Shown: positions 1 through 6,812 of the stretch, one piece after another
Layout of the letters: every line of letters starts with the position of its first letter
How positions within the stretch are numbered: position 1 is the first letter of the stretch
From: Deltaproteobacteria bacterium
GTDB lineage: Bacteria; UBA10199; JADGCS01
Direction of reading: 5' to 3'
NCBI GenBank assembly: GCA_015228875.1
Contig: JADGCS010000013.1
Coordinates: forward strand, 1 to 56,019
Length of the DNA: 56,019 bases
Made by a program: the position numbers and the translations under genes
Notes under the pieces: model-generated
The model's database searches: none
Seen by the model: only the letters and a program-made list of their open reading frames with translations
What the model was told of the DNA's origin: nothing

Positions 1-55
1 GGACACCATGCAAAAATTGATGCCGAAACGCGTAGAAAAAACCTTCCAAGGTTTT
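1..55 (+). repeat. Family A structured repeat, copy A1 (truncated by window start)
   Basis: This is the right part of an ~88-bp interspersed element whose full form is at 3751-3838. It matches A2 almost base for base. Visible parts are CGCGTAG (29-35), the right arm of the central stem, and the palindrome AACCTTCCAAGGTT (40-53). The element ends only 7 bases before the probable start codon at 62, and its AAGG arm is the only Shine-Dalgarno-like sequence there, so folding could hide the ribosome site (inference). Confidence 0.8.
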
Positions 56-61
56 AATGTC

Positions 62-943
62 ATGGCAAAAAGCACGCTCAAAAAATCATTGGGGAAAAAA
101 CTGATATTGACGGACGGGGCCATGGGGAGTCTTTTGGTGGACAAGGGATACACAAGACATGCAGACATGTATCTTCTTAACGTGGAGCGACCACGAATGA
201 TAAGGGCCATACACAGTCGTTATATTAAAGCCGGTTCCGGGATTATACACACACACACGTTTGCGGCAAATTACTATCAGTTAAAATGCTCCGGTATCGA
301 AAGCAAATTTTCTGTCATCAACAGACATGCCGTATCAAATGCCCGCATGGCTGCAGGCGGGTCGGCCCTGGTTGCGGGTAATGTGGGCCCTTCCGGTCTC
401 CCAGCAAAAAAGGGGGGGCTGCTGACAGAGATCGGGTCGGGGAGACATACCACACATTATTTGAGACAGATTCAAATCCTTGTTTCGGAGGGTGTTGACT
501 TAATTGCGATTGAGACCATGACCAACCTTGCCGAAATAGAGAGCGTGCTAGAGGCGCTGGACAAATCTGATGTGTCGGGCTGCCCGGTGGTGTTTTCGGT
601 CAGTCCTCTCAGCGATGGCCGCCTTGCTGATGGGACCTGTCTTACGGAGTGGGCGGATCTTCTCGGAAAATCGGGGATAGCGGTTGTGGGGCTCAACTGT
701 ATGGAGGGGCCGGCGTCGATGGCTGGTTTGATTTCCGGGTTGATTGCAGGGACAGGGCTCCCTTTATCCATCAAACCCAACGCAGGAATCCCCTTGAAAA
801 AGGGCAAAAAATGGATATATTCTGTTGACTCCAGTGCCTTTTGCAGACAAATAGCGGGTTTTGTAAAGACGCCTGTGGTCCTTGTGGGCGGGTGTTGCGG
901 GACAACACCGGCGTATATAGGCCGCATGAAGCGATTTTTTTAA
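62..943 (+). CDS. Homocysteine S-methyltransferase family protein
   Basis: This 293-residue protein is a single homocysteine-binding (betaine-homocysteine/MetH N-terminal type) TIM barrel. Proteins of this family transfer a methyl group to the thiol of homocysteine, using a zinc ion that activates the thiol. The zinc ligands are visible: Cys213 in GLNCMEG and Cys278/Cys279 in GGCCGTTP. The LTDGAMG motif near residue 16 and the IIHTHTF segment are typical. There is no B12 or folate domain, so it could be a free-standing methyltransferase (MmuM-like) or one part of a split MetH; the methyl donor cannot be told. An in-frame ATG at 8 lies inside repeat A1 and would add 18 residues encoded by the repeat, so the ATG at 62 (MAKSTLKK) is preferred. 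The next gene, tex, follows after 28 bases on the same strand. Confidence 0.85.
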   Translation: MAKSTLKKSLGKKLILTDGAMGSLLVDKGYTRHADMYLLNVERPRMIRAIHSRYIKAGSGIIHTHTFAANYYQLKCSGIESKFSVINRHAVSNARMAAGGSALVAGNVGPSGLPAKKGGLLTEIGSGRHTTHYLRQIQILVSEGVDLIAIETMTNLAEIESVLEALDKSDVSGCPVVFSVSPLSDGRLADGTCLTEWADLLGKSGIAVVGLNCMEGPASMAGLISGLIAGTGLPLSIKPNAGIPLKKGKKWIYSVDSSAFCRQIAGFVKTPVVLVGGCCGTTPAYIGRMKRFF

Positions 944-971
944 GGCCTCATAACAATTTATCGAGAGCACA

Positions 972-3506
972 ATGACACCTGTAGAAATCATCAGCAGAGA
1001 ATTCAAACTCCCCAGACAGCAGATCGAATCATTAAGCCAGATGACCGACGCGGGCAACAGCCCTTCTTACCTGGCCTTTTATCGGAGCGAAAAAACGGGG
1101 GGGGTTAACGAATTTATCATCAACAAAATTATCAGGAGAAAAAAAGAGCTTCTCTCGCTCGATGAAAAGAAAAAGAGGGTGTGCAAGAGGATCGAAGATC
1201 TTGGCCAGATGACTGACGCGTTGTTAAAAAACATAGATGCCGCAACAAGCAAGGCCGAGCTCAACGATGTTTTTCTTGCCTATCAACCGGACAAACAGGG
1301 CAAGGGAGTTATCGCCGTTGCTCAGGGCCTTAAGCCCTTTGCCGAGTTGCTGCTGAGGCAGGAGCCGTTAAACAGGCCCATCGAATCCCTGGCCTCCGAT
1401 TATCTTAATCCAGAAAAGGGTGTCACAACTCCCGAAAAGGTTCTCGAGGGTGTCCGTTGTCTTATTTCCGATATGGTGGCAGAAAATCCCCAGATCAGAA
1501 AAGAAATCAGAAAACTCTACAACAGGTTTGGTGTTTTACGGACAAGGGCCACAAGCAAGACGGCAAAATCAAAAATCAGTTATCTCGATTATGTAGACGA
1601 AGATTTTTCCTTTCAGACAGTTGTGGGTCAAAAGTACATGGCCATTCAGCGGGCAGAGCGTCAAAAGCTTCTCACAGCGCAGATAGAAATTGACGACAAC
1701 CCGATTCTTGATTTTCTCAACAAAAAAATAATCACCACAGATGACTCCATCGTAAGATTTCAACTCGAAGCCATCATCTCAGATGCCTATCACAGGCTTA
1801 TCAAACCGTCCCTTCAGGCAGAGATTAAACAAAAACTGTGGGAGCGGTCGCAGGAACAGACGGTTGTAACTCTGGCCGGCAACCTTTATAATTTTCTCAT
1901 GCAGGCCACATTAAAGGATGAGATTGTTTTATCGGTGTTCTCAGCGGGCAGGGAGAACGGCTGCCCCACGGTTGTCATCGATAAAGAGGGGCAGGTGATC
2001 GACGGCGCCATCTGGCACTGCCACGATGAGCGCAAAAACGATGCCGAGGCAATTTTAACAGCCATCATCAGCAAACACAACATTGCCGTGATCGCGCTCA
2101 GTCAAAACGAGCATACAGCGCCTGTCAGAGACTTTCTAAAGGCGGTGCTTACCAAAAACAATCTTCAGACTGCCATTGTGACTGTGCAGGCGCAGGAGGC
2201 ACCCGCCTATGCTGCATCAGAGGTTGCCCAGGACGAGCTTAAGGTCCTCAACGAGGGGCTGCGTTGTGCGGTTTATGTGGGGTGTAAACTTAAAGACCCT
2301 CTTGCGGCGATGGTCATGGTTGATCCACTCAAAATTCATCTGGGGCCGTTCCAACAGGATATCGATCAGCAGCAGTTGGCAAAGAGGCTGCACTTTGTCT
2401 TCGAGGTTGTCATCAACCGCATTGGCGCAGACATCAACACGGCATCGGTCCACTGGTTAAGGTATATTTCGGGACTTAACGATGTGCTGGCAAAGGCGAT
2501 TGATCACTACCGAAAGAATACAGGCCTTTTTGCTTCTCGCGATGACCTGCTTAAGGTCGATGGTATTGACGCGCAGACTTTCGAGCAGGCGGTGGGGTTT
2601 CTGTTTGTAAGGGACTCACAAAATCCGCTGGAGGGCAGATTTATTCATCCCCGGCAGTATGGTGTTGTGCAACAGATGGCCGAGTCCCTCAATAAGGCCA
2701 TTCCAGAACTTATCAAAGACGGCGAGTTGCTCAAAAGACTGGACATCACAAAATTTCAGACAGAAGAATACAGCGAGCAGACACTCACAAACATTATCAC
2801 AGAGCTGGTTAATCCCGATGGCGATATCAGGCCAAGGTTTGAAATTTTAAAATTTGACCCGGCAATAAAAGAAATCAAGGACCTTACCGCGGGACAAATT
2901 ATTAAATCACGCGTGGTCAATATGGCGAGTTACGGCATGTTTGTCGATATTGGCCTTGAGCAGGAAGCCCTGGTCCACCGTTCACAGATGCCCGAAAATC
3001 TAAGCAGAAATTTTTCCTGGGCCTTTAAATTGGGGCAGACCGTTTCTGTCAGGGTGATCGAGGTCGACAAAGAAAAAAATCGTGTGCAGCTTGGTCTTTA
3101 CATAGAGCCAAGGCCAAAACCCAGACCGCAGCCAAGGTACGAGCAGCGCGCTTCAGAACAACAAGCAGATGCAGGGCCAGATGCCGGGTCAGATCAACGC
3201 CCGGACAGAAGATCAGACCGAAGACCAAACAGAGGACCGGACAGAAGATCAGACCGAAGACCAAACAGAGGACCGGACAGAAGACCTGATACAAGATCAG
3301 ACAGAAGACCAGACGCAAGATCAGAACGCCGACCAGATCAAAATTTCGACCGCAACCACAAAAGGTACGAGGGCAGGGACAGGCGAGATGATCGGGGTGG
3401 TTCGGACAGAAGACCCGACAGAATGCGGCATCAAAAATCACAACCAAGGAGTCAATTCGGTACCCTTGGAGATCAGTTCAAGGATCTTTTTAACAACAAG
3501 TCATAG
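972..3506 (+). CDS. tex: Tex-like S1 RNA-binding protein with Arg/Asp-rich tail
   Basis: This 844-residue protein has the layout of the Tex/Spt6 family, cytoplasmic nucleic-acid-binding factors linked to transcription. It has an N-terminal helical Tex region, a YqgF-like RNase-H fold in the middle, helix-hairpin-helix motifs (about 500-550, with GADINTAS and LLKVDGI), and an S1 domain at about 641-711 (SRVVNMASYGMFVDIGLE). The YqgF-like part is divergent: the usual TDPGxRTG motif reads SVFSAGRENG. After the S1 domain comes a ~130-residue low-complexity tail of RPDRRSDRRP-type units, partly encoded by a perfect 36-bp tandem duplication. The tail is probably disordered and RNA-binding (inference). 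The TAG stop codon is the first three bases of repeat C1, so insertion of that element may have set the present C-terminus. Confidence 0.85.
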   Translation: MTPVEIISREFKLPRQQIESLSQMTDAGNSPSYLAFYRSEKTGGVNEFIINKIIRRKKELLSLDEKKKRVCKRIEDLGQMTDALLKNIDAATSKAELNDVFLAYQPDKQGKGVIAVAQGLKPFAELLLRQEPLNRPIESLASDYLNPEKGVTTPEKVLEGVRCLISDMVAENPQIRKEIRKLYNRFGVLRTRATSKTAKSKISYLDYVDEDFSFQTVVGQKYMAIQRAERQKLLTAQIEIDDNPILDFLNKKIITTDDSIVRFQLEAIISDAYHRLIKPSLQAEIKQKLWERSQEQTVVTLAGNLYNFLMQATLKDEIVLSVFSAGRENGCPTVVIDKEGQVIDGAIWHCHDERKNDAEAILTAIISKHNIAVIALSQNEHTAPVRDFLKAVLTKNNLQTAIVTVQAQEAPAYAASEVAQDELKVLNEGLRCAVYVGCKLKDPLAAMVMVDPLKIHLGPFQQDIDQQQLAKRLHFVFEVVINRIGADINTASVHWLRYISGLNDVLAKAIDHYRKNTGLFASRDDLLKVDGIDAQTFEQAVGFLFVRDSQNPLEGRFIHPRQYGVVQQMAESLNKAIPELIKDGELLKRLDITKFQTEEYSEQTLTNIITELVNPDGDIRPRFEILKFDPAIKEIKDLTAGQIIKSRVVNMASYGMFVDIGLEQEALVHRSQMPENLSRNFSWAFKLGQTVSVRVIEVDKEKNRVQLGLYIEPRPKPRPQPRYEQRASEQQADAGPDAGSDQRPDRRSDRRPNRGPDRRSDRRPNRGPDRRPDTRSDRRPDARSERRPDQNFDRNHKRYEGRDRRDDRGGSDRRPDRMRHQKSQPRSQFGTLGDQFKDLFNNKS
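3202..3273 (+). repeat. 36-bp perfect tandem duplication within tex
   Basis: Two identical 36-bp units (3202-3237 and 3238-3273) are followed by shorter 12-bp-like degenerate units to about 3340. Each unit encodes 12 residues rich in Arg, Asp and Pro. The repeat is in frame and extends the disordered tail of the Tex-like protein. It is likely length-variable between strains (inference). Confidence 0.9.
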
Positions 3507-3659
3507 GAGCCTGTCGGAGAACTCCTGTTTCGGAGGAGTCCTGAAAAATCATGTCCCGTGACAAAACGTATAGACATGATTTTTCAGGGTTTGAAATATT
3601 TTGCAAGCGGCAAAATTTTCAAACTTCCGGAGAAACAGGGGTTGCCCGACAGGCTCCTA
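3504..3659 (-). repeat. Family C palindromic element, copy C1 (variant ends)
   Basis: This is a MITE-like element in the opposite orientation to C2-C4. The terminal inverted repeats are TAGGAGCCTGTCGG (3504-3517) and its complement (3646-3659), extended inward by CCTGTTTC/GAAACAGG. Inside are a 16-bp palindrome pair CCTGAAAAATCATGTC (3540-3555) with its complement (3573-3588), and a second stem GTTTGAAA...TTTCAAAC. Its outer ends differ from those of C2-C4 (AGTGTCTGTCGG), but the left and right ends changed together. The first three bases are the stop codon of tex. It encodes no protein, so any mobility would need a transposase supplied in trans. Confidence 0.85.
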
Positions 3660-3750
3660 GGGGTTCACTTTAGTCCCCGGCGACACACCCCTTATAGCAG
3701 AAACCATTTTTTTTATATTGCAATCAGGCGGGGATGCAATACAATAGCAT

Positions 3751-3838
3751 AACCCGCATAAAGCGGAAAATACTACGCGGGCGGACACCATGAAAAAATT
3801 GATGCCGAAACGCGTAGAAAAAACCTTCCAAGGTTCTA
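3751..3838 (+). repeat. Family A structured repeat, copy A2 (complete)
   Basis: This is a complete copy and shows the family layout. First comes hairpin CCCGCATAAAGCGG (3753-3766). Next is a central stem, CTACGCG (3773-3779) with CGCGTAG (3811-3817), that holds an inner GG-CATCA/TGGTG-CC type stem. Last is hairpin AACCTTCCAAGGTT (3822-3835). It touches the ATG at 3839 of the next gene, the same arrangement as A1 before its gene. The rest of the 332-base gap (3507-3750) is repeat C1 plus about 90 bases with nothing recognisable. Confidence 0.85.
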
Positions 3839-4627
3839 ATGTTTGTCAGACCAATATCATTGGGCGGTTTTTTGTCAGTGAGTGTTCTTGGTGTGCCGGG
3901 ACCTTTGGAGGGGCAAGTACGCTCGGTAGCACCGGTTGCGCAGGATACTGCGCATGATCATCACGGAGATCAGGCGCTCGATCAGCAACCCTCTGCCTCG
4001 TGTTATGTGCTCGCTTCAGATCAACCCGATCATCGTCTGCAGTCTGTGGTGGACGGCACTGCCCCTGTGGGTGGGTATTCTCTCAAAGACCCGCAGGAGA
4101 TTTCAGCGGCTCTTTACGACTACACTGTTAAATATCACCCCAACATAAAGAGGCTACATCAAACACTCAGTGATGCCTTGGATGTCAGTCATATCCCCGA
4201 ACTTCGTTGTGTGCGGGACGGCACAGCCATGAGTGAGATTCTAACAAACCATAACCAGTACAAGACAGTCCGGGATTTTTTTTCGGCCCTCGAAAAAAAA
4301 CAGTATGCGCTTATTGAGTGTCTCAATTTGGGACAAAAACTCAAATATGGACCGCGCATTAAATCATTATTTGGCAAGTTTAATGAGCAGATTGATTTTA
4401 TCAACTCCCTTTGCGCTGTTTATGCGGGGCAGCGCGGGGTTTCGATGAGTGCCGGGATCGTTGATGTGATGACATTTATCCTCAACAGGGGCAGGCTGGA
4501 TCCCGATGGACAAAAAATATTTGACGTCTATTGCGCAAGATTGAGTGACTACGCAGGGCGGCTGCTGGAGAGTCCCCGTGTTCCAGGGCGTTACTTTAGA
4601 TTTTTACCACGTTTGTTTGGGGCTTGA
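3839..4627 (+). CDS. Hypothetical protein, no recognised family
   Basis: This is a 262-residue open frame that I do not recognise. The N-terminus (MFVRPISLGGFLSVSVLGVPG) is mildly hydrophobic but not a convincing signal peptide. Residues ~20-75 are His/Asp/Gln-rich and probably disordered. From about residue 80 on it looks helical, with charged heptad-like stretches. There are scattered cysteines but no paired CxxC motif. The ATG lies directly after repeat A2, so translation would start just past that element's last hairpin. The reading frame is long, and codon use looks like that of the neighbours, which supports a real gene. An in-frame internal start further on is possible. Confidence 0.6.
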   Translation: MFVRPISLGGFLSVSVLGVPGPLEGQVRSVAPVAQDTAHDHHGDQALDQQPSASCYVLASDQPDHRLQSVVDGTAPVGGYSLKDPQEISAALYDYTVKYHPNIKRLHQTLSDALDVSHIPELRCVRDGTAMSEILTNHNQYKTVRDFFSALEKKQYALIECLNLGQKLKYGPRIKSLFGKFNEQIDFINSLCAVYAGQRGVSMSAGIVDVMTFILNRGRLDPDGQKIFDVYCARLSDYAGRLLESPRVPGRYFRFLPRLFGA

Positions 4628-4702
4628 CCAGTTTTTGGGTGTTTTGTGTCATGCCCGACAGAGTTTTGACGATTCTTTTTTTTCTTTGCAGCAGTATTTT
4701 TA

Positions 4703-4791
4703 TGCATAGGAATTTCAAAGTTGACAGAGCGCGGGTGCGCACCTCGCAGGACGAGGAAACTCAACCGCGTCAAAGTCAAGTTAGTAACTTG
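4703..4791 (+). repeat. Family B structured repeat, copy B1
   Basis: This is an ~89-bp element found in five fuller copies and one half copy in the window. The left arm TTGACAGAGCGCGG pairs with CCGCGTCAAAGTCAA on the right, across a 3-4 base internal loop, with a small CTCG/CGAG hairpin at the tip. It ends in the short palindrome CAAGTTAGTAACTTG (4777-4791). It lies in the 278-base gap 4628-4905; no other feature was seen there. Confidence 0.85.
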
Positions 4792-4911
4792 TTGAATTTC
4801 CTGATTGATTCTATTATTCTCCAAAACAGTTGGGTGGTGGCTTGATGGGCAAGGTTTTTTTTTTATAAAAAAGCGGGGCTGATTTTTTAACAGTCCCCCT
4901 CGCGCGTGATT

Positions 4912-6195
4912 ATGGATACTCCCGAAAAAAACGAATCAGCCGGCGGTCATTGCAAAATAGAGGCCCTACGAGATTCTCTTGAGCAACAGGAAAAACAGAT
5001 TCAACAAATGACACAGATTACAGAGCAGTTGAATCTAGGGTATTATCTGGATGAGGCGCTGGAGAGGCTCTACACGACATTCAAGGATCTGCTCGATTTT
5101 CAAAGAATTGACCTTGCCCTTCTTGAGGACAAAGAGACGGTCATTTTAAGATGGGGCAAAAGCGACCTTGATGACAAAAGACTTTTTGAGGGCCACACCT
5201 CCAAACTTACCGACAGTGGTCTGCTCAATGCCGAAACCCCCAACAAACCGCTGATTATCTCAGATCTCAAATTTTACTGCGAAAAACACCCCGAATCAGA
5301 AATTTACAAATTCCTCTCCGATGAAGGGGTTCTTTCGGTCTTAAGCTGTCCCCTTGTTTGTGCAGAGTCGATCCTTGGTTTTTTGTTTTTCTCGTCAATT
5401 CATGCACAGGCCTTTCACGAACCCCACACACGGCAGTTTGGGCACATCGCAAGGGAACTCACCAACGTTGTCGAAAAGACACACATGGCTGAGCTTGGTG
5501 AAAGACGACACCAGCAGCTCAATACAGTCATCAACGATTTTAAAAACCCGCTCGCGATCATCAAGGGCTATACAGACATGATGGTGCAGGGGGCAAGCGG
5601 CGAACTTTCGGACCAGCAGATCAGCATGCTGATCACAGTACAAAAAAACTGCAACAGGATGCAGAAGATTATCAACGACCTCTCCAATGTCTCCATGGGT
5701 GAATCGGGAAGGGTCGACATGCTCCGCAGGGAAACAAACATCATTAATTTTTTGCAAAATTGCCACCAGACAAACTTTTTTCAGGCGAGGGAAAAATCCA
5801 TCATCCTTAATCTCATCATCAAAGAGGTGCTTCCCACATGCACCATCGATGCCGCGCGCATGAGTCAGGTCATGGACGCGCTGGTAAGCAACGCCATCAA
5901 GTACTCGCGATCCAACACCACAGTCGAGATCATTGCAGAGCTGCTGTTTAACAAGCTCATGATCTTTGTTAAGGATCAGGGCGTGGGTATTCCCGATACC
6001 GAGATCCCGTTTGTGTTTGATCGCTCATCGAGACTCAAAGGAGATCAGAATGCGGCAAAGGACAAGGCGTTGAGACTTTGTGATGTCAGGCAGATCGTCG
6101 AGGCTCACAAGGGAAGCATCGGCATCGAGAGCGAATACGGCAAAGGGACGACTGTCTCGATCACCATACCCATGACAAAAAAAGCGGGGCTATGA
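4912..6195 (+). CDS. GAF-domain histidine-kinase-like protein, probably kinase-dead
   Basis: The protein has 427 residues. It opens with a short coiled coil (about 15-40), then a GAF sensor domain (about 42-188), then a DHp/HATPase_c-type half. It has no membrane segment, so it is cytoplasmic. In the H-box the sequence is VINDFKNPLAII, where the phospho-acceptor histidine of the usual (S)H(E/D)xKxPL motif is Asn208. The N-box (DALVSNAIKYS) and G1 box (DQGVGIP) are intact. The G2 box (normally GTGLGL) reads DKALRL and lacks its glycines. It is best viewed as a degenerate kinase that may still bind ATP or act as a ligand-sensing partner (inference). A GTG two codons upstream (4906) is an alternative start; neither has a clear Shine-Dalgarno site. 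No response regulator is adjacent. Confidence 0.8.
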   Translation: MDTPEKNESAGGHCKIEALRDSLEQQEKQIQQMTQITEQLNLGYYLDEALERLYTTFKDLLDFQRIDLALLEDKETVILRWGKSDLDDKRLFEGHTSKLTDSGLLNAETPNKPLIISDLKFYCEKHPESEIYKFLSDEGVLSVLSCPLVCAESILGFLFFSSIHAQAFHEPHTRQFGHIARELTNVVEKTHMAELGERRHQQLNTVINDFKNPLAIIKGYTDMMVQGASGELSDQQISMLITVQKNCNRMQKIINDLSNVSMGESGRVDMLRRETNIINFLQNCHQTNFFQAREKSIILNLIIKEVLPTCTIDAARMSQVMDALVSNAIKYSRSNTTVEIIAELLFNKLMIFVKDQGVGIPDTEIPFVFDRSSRLKGDQNAAKDKALRLCDVRQIVEAHKGSIGIESEYGKGTTVSITIPMTKKAGL

Positions 6196-6271
6196 TTGTG
6201 TCATTTAAAGTTATCTCTTGTTAAAATCCAAAATATGTAAGAGAAGGGCCCGGAAGAAAAAACCCGCTGAT

Positions 6272-6359
6272 AGAACCTAAGTAGGTTTTTTCTACGCGTT
6301 TCGGCAACAATATTTTTTGATGTGCCAGCCCGCGTAGTGTTTTCCGCTTTATGCGGGTT
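6272..6359 (-). repeat. Family A structured repeat, copy A3
   Basis: This copy lies in reverse orientation. Palindrome AACCTAAGTAGGTT is at 6274-6287, central stem CTACGCG (6292-6298) pairs with CGCGTAG (6331-6337), and terminal hairpin CCGCTTTATGCGGG is at 6344-6357. Compared with A2, the short palindrome has changed both partners of a pair (T-A to A-T at the sixth pair), so pairing is kept. It fills most of the gap between the sensor protein and yjbQ. Confidence 0.85.
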
Positions 6360-6398
6360 ATGGCAGTATGGGATGTTCTTTAACAGACATGCCTTTTC

Positions 6399-6812
6399 AT
6401 GCACATGATCAAAACGCTCGTCATCAATACAAACGGTCAGGGACTCTACGAGTGCACGCAGGAAATCAAGTCCATCGTAAAAAATGCCGGCATTGACGAA
6501 GGGCTTTGTACAGTCTTTGTCCAGCATACATCGGCGAGTCTTGTGATTCAGGAAAACGCCGATCCCAGCGCGCAGGCAGACCTCGAGAACTGGCTTAACC
6601 GCCTTGTGAGAGAAAACGACAGCCTTTACACACACACGGCAGAAGGCCCTGATGATATGCCTTCGCATATCAAGGCGGCCCTCACCTCTCCCTGTCTCAG
6701 TATCCCTGTGGTTCATCATCAACTGGCCCTTGGTACATGGCAGGGCATTTATCTCTGGGAACACAGAAGAAACGGACACAACAGAAGAGTTGTGATCCAC
6801 ATGGGAGACTAA
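6399..6812 (+). CDS. yjbQ: YjbQ family protein (UPF0047)
   Basis: This 137-residue protein matches the compact YjbQ/UPF0047 family over its whole length. Family members are small trimeric proteins annotated as secondary thiamine-phosphate synthases; the true cell function is uncertain. Family signatures are clear: FVQHTSASLVIQENADP, then GPDDMPSHIKA, HHQLALGTWQGIYLWEHR and a C-terminal RRVVIHMGD. The histidines in these segments form the family's proposed metal-binding active site. A second in-frame ATG lies two codons later. The stop codon is followed directly by the TTG start of typA with no spacing, so the two are probably co-translated. Confidence 0.9.
   Translation: MHMIKTLVINTNGQGLYECTQEIKSIVKNAGIDEGLCTVFVQHTSASLVIQENADPSAQADLENWLNRLVRENDSLYTHTAEGPDDMPSHIKAALTSPCLSIPVVHHQLALGTWQGIYLWEHRRNGHNRRVVIHMGD

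Noticed and set aside
8..61. Longer N-terminus of the homocysteine methyltransferase from the ATG at 8
   Set aside because: These codons are repeat A1 sequence, nearly identical to A2 at 3751-3838, which precedes an unrelated gene. The protein family motif begins only after residue 60 of the DNA, so the ATG at 62 is preferred.
3202..3340. Possible CRISPR-like array
   Set aside because: The 36-bp units are directly adjacent without spacers and are in frame within tex.
3169..3561. Open frame of 130 codons rich in Thr-Glu-Asp-Gln overlapping the tex end
   Set aside because: It is an alternate reading of the tandem repeat that encodes the Tex tail and then runs into repeat C1. It has no ribosome site.
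4703..4791. Integron attC site as an explanation of families A and B
   Set aside because: The short terminal palindromes lack the paired attC core sites, the elements are not arrayed between promoterless cassettes, and no integrase gene is present.
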